A DNA stretch of 64,000 bases. Source: Artemisia argyi (lineage: Eukaryota > Streptophyta > Magnoliopsida > Asterales > Asteraceae). The notes beneath the pieces were generated by a model. The model made no database searches. It was not told where the DNA came from and saw only the letters and a program-made list of their open reading frames with translations. Below are positions 56,480-64,000 of the stretch, piece by piece (within the stretch, counting starts at the first letter, position 1; the number at the start of each line of letters is the position of its first letter). The stretch spans positions 138,905,005 to 138,969,004 of the forward strand of contig CM060706.1 of assembly GCA_030686995.1 (NCBI GenBank). The letters are read 5' to 3'. A program made the translations under genes and the position numbers.

Positions 56480-58914
56480 CAAATATATTTTTCAAACTAT
56501 AAATGTAATCAACATTACTTAGAGTGAACGGAATTTTTTATTGTGGTTATATTCTTATTCTTAAAAAAAATCATTCATTGTTTAGTGATACATGCATATT
56601 CAAATATGAGATAGGACATAAGTAATAGCATCAGGCCTCGTATTATTAAGTACGGGTTTGTAAACATCAAACATAAAGACTATCTAGTAACTAACTTGTA
56701 AAAAAACTACAAAATCCATGGTGATTGGAAAAAACCAATCATTAATACTGATAACATTCATGAAAGTATCAACACACGTTCACATGTCTTTCTCAAACTT
56801 GACCTCCACAATCACCTTTATAAATTACACATTTGAGAAATTAATAATATATGCATGTACCTTTGTTCGATGATTTAATGCTGCAGTTGCTTTGCAAATT
56901 GATCAAAATAGCAGCAAGCTTCAAGAAAAGTAGCAAGTATGTCTATAATCCTTGACCACCATATACCTTGAAATATCCAAAATATCGGACAAAATTTAGA
57001 AATTTATTAATGTTGTATTTACAAAACGTCGATTAAGATTAAAAAAAGGTATAATTATTGGAGCAGCACTAAAAAATGGTTTTTTAACCGCATATGAGAT
57101 ACACTTTATATGTCAATACTTAGGGTTTGAAATTTTTTCATGGGTCATTCAAAATATGCATCATACCCATTAGGCTAAAGGTTTGTAGAACAACGGGGAG
57201 AACTTGTTTACTTGTTATCCTCAAAGAGGTCATCAAATCATAATCCTCAAAATAACTAAATGCTACCATTCAAGTTTGCTAAAATTAGAGCATTAATTCA
57301 GAGTAGTACTTAATTGCCACTTACCAGTAGCATGAAGGACGCTAAACTACATGTGCATAAGCGTGAAACAATAGGAATTCTAGTAGTATGAAGGAAGCTA
57401 AACTACCAGTACATATGCTAAACTACCAGTACCTCTTTTTTGTTTTTTGATACGATTTTTTGTGTAACCGTGTCAATTTAGCAATTGGCGTATCAAAAGA
57501 TGGTTTTTGTAGTAATGCAGTTTTATTTCATACAAAATGTTCAAGTTTGATTTAAGCTTCAAATAAATAAAACAATGCCTTGTTGACGGGGTAATAAACA
57601 ATGAACCATCATATTATAATTATCCATCTTGTGTATCAATGAGTTCTTTGATTTCATCCTGGTTATTTGACTCTAATAAACATACAAATGCTATTGGCCA
57701 AAACCATCATACTGTGAGCTTATATACCCGTAATCAAGCAAATTTCTATGTAAAGTTTTAACATCATATGATGAGCTATAGAACAATTTCTTTAATATAT
57801 ATTATGATATTAAAGCTTTATGCATAAACCATGTGCAAAACTGATGAGCAATTGAACAAAAAGTTTAAACCTGAATTTTACTACCTGAATTGGTGCTTAA
57901 GGCATGGTGTTCTAATACAACGATATGACTACCTGCAACAATGCTTCATAGTTGCTAATTTCAACATGTATAATCCCATTGGAGGTCAGTTAGCCATTGC
58001 CATCAGAATGGACCTTGATTGACCTGCACATTTAAAAAATCAAACTTGTAAGCCAGAACAGGGTATTATTTCAGCACCACCAGAAGCATGTCCATATAAC
58101 GTTACTATATCAGCAAAGCACAAGCATGTTCATATAACGATGCTTATAATCTATTCTAAACACCAATAAGACCAATCTATATGATGTTCTGTAAAGAGAA
58201 AGTGGTAGCAAGGTATGCTATGAGTGAACAAATATGTGAAAGAAATACAATCCAGCAATACACAAAATTATCATTTGTACCCACTACCTAACTTGCCCGG
58301 CCCAGCCATGCCTCTATTATGTGTTTAGAAACATTAGTAGGTGTAAAGTAGAGCAGACATTCGAAAGGAAGCCCATTACGTCCTGCTCAACCGCTTTTAT
58401 GAAATTATTACATACTTACATACTCGAAAATTAAATTTGGGCCGCATGGATATAGTACCTTTTCTTATCTTCAATGTGGAACCGAGTAGAATTAATAAAT
58501 CCCTGTGACGTTCCAAATAAGTACACTCTATATAAACAACCTCACTCACGATATTAATATACCAAAAATATGAAATAAACAACCTTCAACTGCTCAATTT
58601 CGATTCCCTTGCGTTTCAGAAACTTCTCTTGGTTACGCAAATGTCAAATGATTAACAGTAGCCACATTATTATAAACATAATTGAAGGAGTAGTCAATTA
58701 GTAAACAACCTCATTATTAACAAAATCAAGTTAACAATAGAAGGAAATAAACAACAGTTTTATGTTTAAATGGCTACCATTCTGACCACTCAGAGATACA
58801 AACCTGTAAGCGATTAGTAACAAAGAAGACGGTTACATCGATCACTAATTTTAGAAAAATGTCAAACATGAACCTGCAGATTGGAAAATGGTATTGGAAT
58901 AAAAGAGAACACCT
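56480..58914 (-). other. Helitron interior, no gene recognised
   Basis: A short repeat 'agtag.atgaagga.gctaaactac' occurs at about 57325 and 57380. Another, 'catgt.catataacg', occurs near 58088 and 58127. A 63-residue plus frame at 57831 has no recognisable domain. On the minus strand near 58615 a piece reads LRNQEKFLKRKGIEIEQLK, exon-like but unidentified. Confidence 0.4.
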
Positions 58915-59190
58915 TGATATCTCTACGGCCAATTGGAAGCTTGCAACCATAATGCAGGTACTTTAGCCTTAATAGAACACTCCATACGGTTAACGATCAG
59001 GTTATTGAATTCAGAAGTATATATAGTTAAATTTTTAAATCACACCCATAATGTCTAAATTGCACAGTAATGATAAATATCAAATAGATGGCTTTCTAAA
59101 TTCCCAATAGCCATGTATTCATAAATGATTTCCTTGAGGCTTTCATCGTTGCAGTACCTAATGAACGATTCAATGCTTGTTAGCATCAAG
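58915..59190 (-). pseudogene. Captured receptor-like kinase fragments
   Basis: Minus-strand piece 1 (about 59190-59095) reads ESFIRYCNDESLKEIIYEYM then AIGNLES. It matches the hinge region of plant receptor kinases (LIGYC...LVYEYMANGNL). Piece 2 (about 58990-58915) reads LKYLHYGCKLPIGRRDIKV, matching GLEYLHNGCKPPIVHRDVK of LRR-type receptor kinases, up to the catalytic loop. The HRD triad is RRD here. The order is right and the gap could be an intron. Stops and truncation on both sides make it a fragment. It is probably host DNA captured by the Helitron. Confidence 0.68.
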
Positions 59191-60792
59191 AATAAAACAA
59201 TAACATAAACTAAAAGAGAAAGTATAACAAAGAAGAAGTATCACTTACATATTAAGCATGTCTTTTTATTTCAAGCATTTCAACAAACTGTTGGTGTATG
59301 TCTGGTAACTGTGGTCAAAATCAAATTAAGAAACCTTAGCGAACTCAACAAAAGAGAAAACCCAAATCAAACAACCAACTCCAACTATTAAAAAAATAAG
59401 CTCAATAATAATAAATCTGAAAGTAGTAAATTTACATCAGGCATCTTTTCCGGTTGTTAATGCTAATGCTTGAATCAAATATATACATGCAGACCAATCC
59501 GTAGGTACTAACCTGGATTTTTTTTTTTTTGAATGTTGTGAATTGAAACTGAATATTGTATACCGGTTTAGAGAGGAGCGTATAGAGGAAGATTAAATTG
59601 AATGTTGAATACAAATTGGGAGTTTATTTTTTTGGAATGATTTGTTTCAAGAATAATTTGAAGAATAAATTAATTGATTGTAACCGATTACATATTTTAA
59701 AAGTGCTAATACACATGGCTAAAATTGAATGTAAAAAAATATAAATATCTAACAATTTTGGCATTCCTAAATCTCCATACAACAAAATTAGTTGCCTGAA
59801 ATGTGTAAAAGTGTCAAAGGATTTGTATAACCTGATTTTTGTTTGAAGATTAAATAACAGCAATTTGTGTTCTTTCTATTATGAAAGCTTTGACATGTCG
59901 CTTGCTTTAGCTTAACACTTAGATTGGTACAACCTTTTTCATACCAAAGCTGGTTAACTGCGATAAGATATTGTTCAAACTTTATATCAATAAAAAATGA
60001 TAATAATTCTTAATTCTTAATTTATTTCATGTATTTTTAATTTATTTGGTGTATTAGAACAATAATTCTTACATGGTCGAATTCATCCAAATCACACGTT
60101 GATAAAAAATCAAAGACCATTTCGAGCTGACCTACATTAATAGTTGACCAATTAAGATACTCAATAAGTTAAACCTTGTGTATCACTAAGTGATAAGTAG
60201 AATATGTCTTACTGTGTGAACATGGCGACTCTGTGATTCAAACTCTAACTTATTGATGGTCCCTGCAAGATAAAATAAAAAAGTTATTTACACACAACCA
60301 AACATTCAAAATAAAAGAAAATGTTATTTAGATGATAAAGATGTCAGACATTATAATTTTATAAATTTGAACTTTTAACAATCAAGAATAATGCTAATTC
60401 ATTTGAAATGTAAACTAATACAAAATCGGAAACTATTGTAATCAATAAGAAGCATATTTATTGCCTAATATAATGGGTGAATTAATGCATATCAAATAAA
60501 GCTTCTCACACAAGACTAATCATTTATTCATTGTTTGTAATCTTGTTTCATGACCAGGAATATGATATGGGACTTTCTCTGTAAAAAGGGTTGATGTTTG
60601 ATCACACTCATTTTAAATATTTATAGTATACATTAGGTTTTCCCTTGATTAGGGACGAAAACAAAACATAGTAATGTGTTAACCTCAAAAACATTACTCT
60701 TAATTCTTGTAGGCATTTCATCAAACATTTGGTGCTCACAAAAAAAAAAACATCAATCGAAGAATGTATTATTCCATAAAAACTCTAATATA

Positions 60793-60834
<42 letters not shown>

Positions 60835-61576
60835 ATTATTCACAATAAGAATCAGAATAACTAACATCAAAATCGATTTTTAACTTTATAACTAAGAAAT
60901 CAGAATTAAAAATATATTCAATTAAATGGCTAATAGAAAAATGGACTTTTACCTTCAATCTTCAAAATTATAGATTCTATGGGGATTTCTCAAATTAGAT
61001 GGATGACACCAATTCTCAAATTTAACATCCATAAGAGAAAGCATATGTTTGTCTCACAAATGAAAGACATGCAAAAAAGATTAAAAAACAATTATATGAG
61101 ATTTGTAGCAGAAAAGTTCATGAATGGCTGAAAATTGAATTATAAAAGAAAAAAAAAAAAAAAAAAAAACAAACTTACAATCGAAACCCAAAATAGTTTT
61201 TGCCTTGAATCAAGATCATCCCCGATTTTAGAGTGTGGACGACAAAGATGATTTTTATTTATATGGTTGATGATTTCAGTGGTTTTTAGGGTTAACTGTG
61301 TGTGTTTTTTGAATTGGAGAGGATGATTTGACTTTATGGTTTTGAAAATTATTAGCTATTCGGTTACAAAAAATTGAAGAATTAAATAATTTAATGACTT
61401 AACAAAAATAAGAGAAGTGAATTAAATGTGACACACAGAAAATAAAGTTAAATGAGGTGTGCAATGATGTGTTGTACGCATTAAATAACCGACCAATTAC
61501 AAGCGAGACATATCATCGCATTAATTGCAAATGGTACTTCAAAGGCTTGTAAATTATTCTGGTTTATTAGTATAGA
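59191..61576 (-). other. 5' part of the Helitron, unidentified pieces
   Basis: A minus-strand stretch near 60060-60130 reads TINVGQLEMVFDFLSTCDLD, then EFDH, which looks exon-like but is not recognised. Poly-A runs occur at 60794-60830 and near 61149. No Rep domain (HUH motif) is seen. Confidence 0.4.
60794..60830. repeat. Poly-A run
   Basis: About 37 As. It gives a spurious poly-Lys frame. A shorter A run lies near 61149-61168. Confidence 0.97.
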
Positions 61577-61841
61577 TAGATAAAAATTGCGTAAGTAAAT
61601 TATCGTATTATACATTGTCGTCACTACACAGGTAATCATCTATTACACCGTAAGTTGTGCATTTAATTTTTGCGTTAAATAGTAGATGTTGACATGCAAC
61701 TTAAATAAAGATTAAAAACATAGTAGTTTTGGCCCAAGAAATAATACATCGAACACAATTTAAATAAAGATTAAAGAATGATACTATTCTGAATCTCCAA
61801 AAAAAATATGAACAATAAACGAATGGTAACAATATTCAACT

Positions 61842-62396
61842 TCAACAAAAGGTAGCTTCCATAAACTTAACAAACTCATCAAAATCTATCCTGCCATCGG
61901 CGTTCTCATCAAACGCTCGGATCATCTTCCTACAATCTTCGATATTCGATCTTTCCTTCAAGCCTAAAACAACAAGAACTCTTTGCAACTCACTTGCATC
62001 AATAAAACCATCTTTGTTTTGATCAAATACATCAAAAGCTTGTTTCACTTCATCCAATCTTGGTTGCTCATCTTCAAAAATATTAAACAAGTCATTAGAA
62101 GTCATCACCTCGGGCACCTTCTCGCCTTCGGGATGGCAAAAAACACCTAAATTCGCCATTATTAGCTCCACGTCGTCTCTTTGGACACATGCATCGTCCA
62201 CAATGTTCTTGTTGGTGAAGGAAACGTGTGTTTTCGACAATTTGGAATCATGTTTAACGACCGAAATCTCTGAGCGTTCAAGCGAAAACGGGATGGAAAC
62301 ATTAGATGTTGAGAAAAACTTCATGATTAGGGTTACTCGGTTGAGAATTATATGCAAGAAAAAGTATTGGATCAATTCGAGTATCATGAAGCTCAT
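61842..62396 (-). CDS. CML: Calmodulin-like EF-hand protein, CML45/46-like
   Basis: An intact single-exon frame of 184 residues ends ATFC. Two canonical EF-hands lie near the C-terminus. Loop 1 is DQNKDGFIDASE (residues 125-136) and loop 2 is DENADGRIDFDE (163-174). Both have all calcium-coordinating positions (1, 3, 5, 9, 12) acidic or Asn. A hydrophobic N-terminus (1-25, SFMILELIQYFFLHIILNRV) could anchor it in a membrane or act as a signal. The middle (70-115) is probably a degenerate EF-hand. Layout and the terminal FC fit plant CML45/46-type proteins, which are thought to sense calcium in defence and stress. The start is the first ATG, with no better one downstream before the conserved part. 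A TATA box lies about 120 bases upstream. The Helitron end is only 266 bases past the stop codon. The exact CML number is uncertain. Confidence 0.93.
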   Translation of the reverse strand: MSFMILELIQYFFLHIILNRVTLIMKFFSTSNVSIPFSLERSEISVVKHDSKLSKTHVSFTNKNIVDDACVQRDDVELIMANLGVFCHPEGEKVPEVMTSNDLFNIFEDEQPRLDEVKQAFDVFDQNKDGFIDASELQRVLVVLGLKERSNIEDCRKMIRAFDENADGRIDFDEFVKFMEATFC

Positions 62397-62517
62397 GGTT
62401 AAGAATATTGTTATGGTATATATATATGATAAAAAGAACGTGTTAGATTACTTGCAAAGAAAGTTTTATGAGTTTAAATAAGGAATATGTGTTGTGATAG
62501 ATTTGTGCTCGATCGAC

Positions 62518-62523
62518 TTTATA
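62518..62523 (-). promoter_or_regulatory. Candidate TATA box of the EF-hand gene
   Basis: The minus strand reads CATATAAAG, about 122-127 bases upstream of the ATG, giving a plausible 5' UTR of about 90 bases. A second TA-rich run at 62417-62425 is too close to the ATG. Confidence 0.45.
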
Positions 62524-62937
62524 TGAGATTTGTGTTCAAAGTGTGTACGTAAGATATGGTCAATTGTCAAAAGTTTGCGGCGAAAAAAGTCTTTAAGGAA
62601 AGTAGGAAGAAGAATTCTTATGGTTAAATTAATCAGCCGACTTTGACTCCAAGAAAAAAGGTTATAAGTTTAGAGTAGCTATGCTACTATGACTTGTACG
62701 TTATGCATGAAAGTTATTTATTGTTTTGGATTAGTTGATTATAAGATTCCAAGAAAAGGTCTTTTTGTATTATTTAAATCTTCGTTGAAGGTGTGTATCG
62801 ATTTCGTGATACGCGGGGTTAAGCACTATTTTTTGTTTGGAAGTTAACCACTTACTTTGAAGGTTCGTTTTTTCCACTTCTGTTTTTGGTAATAAATGTT
62901 CAAGGAAATAAAGGAGATGTTTCTTTTGAATGATAAG

Positions 62938-63132
62938 ACTATGTTTGACAAAGAGTTATGAGCAGCAGCCACAAGTCACTGCTCACAGCTCACACGCATT
63001 AAAAAAATGAGCTTTTTTAAAAAATAACAAAGATCATAGTTTTCACGCTAAACAAACACTAAAAATAAAAAAACTCATCTTTCATCGCTCATCGCCCAAA
63101 AAAACTTCAAAAAGCTTTGCGCCAAACATAAC
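62938..63132. mobile_element. MITE-like sequence
   Basis: Ends are inverted: 'tatgtttgacaaag' on the left and, read inward from the right, 'tatgtttggcgcaaag'. The interior has GCTCATC/GATGAGC-like words on both sides. I found no convincing target duplication. About 540 bases upstream of the EF-hand gene. Confidence 0.5.
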
Positions 63133-63417
63133 CTAAAGGTGTTGCAAGTATAGAAAATATTATATGTTTGATTTATATATTTTTCTGTGCAGCACTGGAG
63201 CCAGAAAAAATTATGATTGATGAAGCAAACTTTGATAATTTTTATAAACTACACTATAAATTGGTTTATTAGAGTATTACAAAAATAGTTAAATATTTTA
63301 AAACTTTACACTATAACTTTTTTCGCTATGAGGCATGTGCCTTGCCCCCTCCTATCTTCGCCTTTGCCGTGTACTCAAAACGTTAAAATGTATTAGTTGC
63401 GTGCATCTACAGATAAT

Positions 63418-63563
63418 ACTAGACGAGTACTCGTGCATAACAACGGAATTTATAGCGGCATATAGTTATAGCAATATTTTGGTACACAATACATTTAACC
63501 AAAATATTATAACTTTATACCGCTTTAAAATCTCGTTGCTATGTACGTGTACTTGTCTAGTAT
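63418..63563. mobile_element. Foldback element, 146 bp, with Helitron-like tips
   Basis: It is almost a perfect inverted repeat. The left arm is 'tactagacgagtactcgtgc' and on through 'ataacaacgga.tttatagcgg'. The right arm is its complement with few changes. Each arm, read outward, ends ...CTAGTA, and the left has a 12-base ACGAGTACTCGT palindrome near the tip. A single arm is also present at 12540-12590. Confidence 0.75.
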
Positions 63564-64000
63564 TAATAAACAGTTTTTCGGTTTCATGTATTATCAAGTC
63601 AACTTTTAAATTAATATATTCTCAAGTCAACTATTTTATTAAATATATAACACCTCGCCATTTGAGATGTATGTTCTTGAACAACTTTAAGATAACCAGA
63701 TATAATCACATTATAACTCATATTTTCAGCCACTTATAATTTTGTATTTTTCAAATGTCGGCTCTAAAATCAGTGAACATAGAACATGAACGATGAAGAC
63801 TGTCAAGATTCAAGACATCGATGTTAGTTTTTTGTTTATGATGTGTTATTTTTTCCACGCCAACTTATTTAGGTAATTTGGTTAGGTTCTAATTGTGGAC
63901 CACATATTTTGTTGAGGTGTAGAATTTGTAATATGAAATGATGGACATGATGTATAATAGCAATGGGATACAAGAGTGTCTTGGTAGAAATTATAGCGTG
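63564..64000. other. Intergenic, nothing recognised
   Basis: AT-rich DNA up to the window edge. The longest frame shows no domain. Confidence 0.5.

Larger units (their letters stand above)
51790..61576 (-). mobile_element. Helitron with helicase remnant, split by a solo LTR
   Basis: On the minus strand the 5' end is A|TCTATACTAATAAACC at 61576. The 3' end has the hairpin ACCCGTCAA.TTGACGGGT (51819-51801), then CTAG at 51793-51790 and T. The stem ends eleven bases from the terminus, the classic layout. A helicase C-terminal fragment on the same strand (52471-52190) lies near the 3' end, as in autonomous Helitrons. Without the solo LTR (52821-56474) the element is about 6.1 kb. It carries receptor-kinase fragments. 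The termini are by pattern; the pairing of these two ends is supported by the shared strand and the helicase. Confidence 0.75.

Noticed and set aside
60676..60864. Small Lys-rich protein frame
   Set aside because: It is a poly-A run.
63335..63739. 134-residue plus-strand frame
   Set aside because: It crosses the foldback element and shows no domain.

Overview
This is nuclear DNA of a flowering plant. It is AT-rich and has intron-split gene fragments, long LTR retrotransposons, CACTA, Helitron and hAT transposons and plant LINEs. The gag, protease and LINE fragments look most like elements I remember from Asteraceae (daisy family). That placement is from memory and unverified. Only one cellular gene looks intact: a calmodulin-like EF-hand protein gene at 61842-62396 (minus). 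Nearly everything else is nested mobile DNA.

Layout. 1-3540: unclassified AT-rich DNA with short tandem repeats and two microsatellites. 3541-4614: decayed 3' end of a Ty1/copia element (RT end, RNase H, 3' LTR). 4615-7142: diverged dispersed repeats and an antisense LINE 3' end. 7143-39661: one minus-strand gypsy-type element that carries only gag and protease (a TR-GAG-type element, 'host' below). Two later insertions split it. The first is a 12.9-kb CACTA transposon (8803-21718, target duplication taa) that carries fragments of a prolyl-tRNA synthetase gene, a FURRY/MOR2-like gene and a B3-domain gene. The second is an 11.8-kb plus-strand TR-GAG element with 3.5-kb LTRs (24883-36663, target duplication accga). 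39662-50200: two inverted solo LTRs (duplications gaaat and caaac) and a plus-strand LINE broken in two by LTR-like DNA. 50440-51636: a hAT MITE with a perfect 8-bp duplication and a small Helitron. 51790-61576: a minus-strand Helitron with a helicase remnant and receptor-kinase fragments, split by a 3.65-kb solo LTR (duplication atact). 61577-64000: the EF-hand gene, a MITE-like sequence and a foldback element.

How the parts relate. Neither gag-protease element encodes reverse transcriptase or integrase, so both must have depended on partner elements. The most unusual structures are noncoding. (1) Between the internal and terminal polypurine tracts of the plus-strand element lies a four-unit tandem array in which each unit can form a small pseudoknot plus a hairpin, with stems that differ between units but stay paired. 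(2) A hairpin with an AGGA-like loop sits just upstream of a polypurine tract at four places in the two gag-protease elements. (3) At least two LTR families have arrays of 11-bp palindromes with the core ACGGCGT just upstream of the TATA box. Retrotransposon reading frames are broken throughout, so these copies are not autonomous now.
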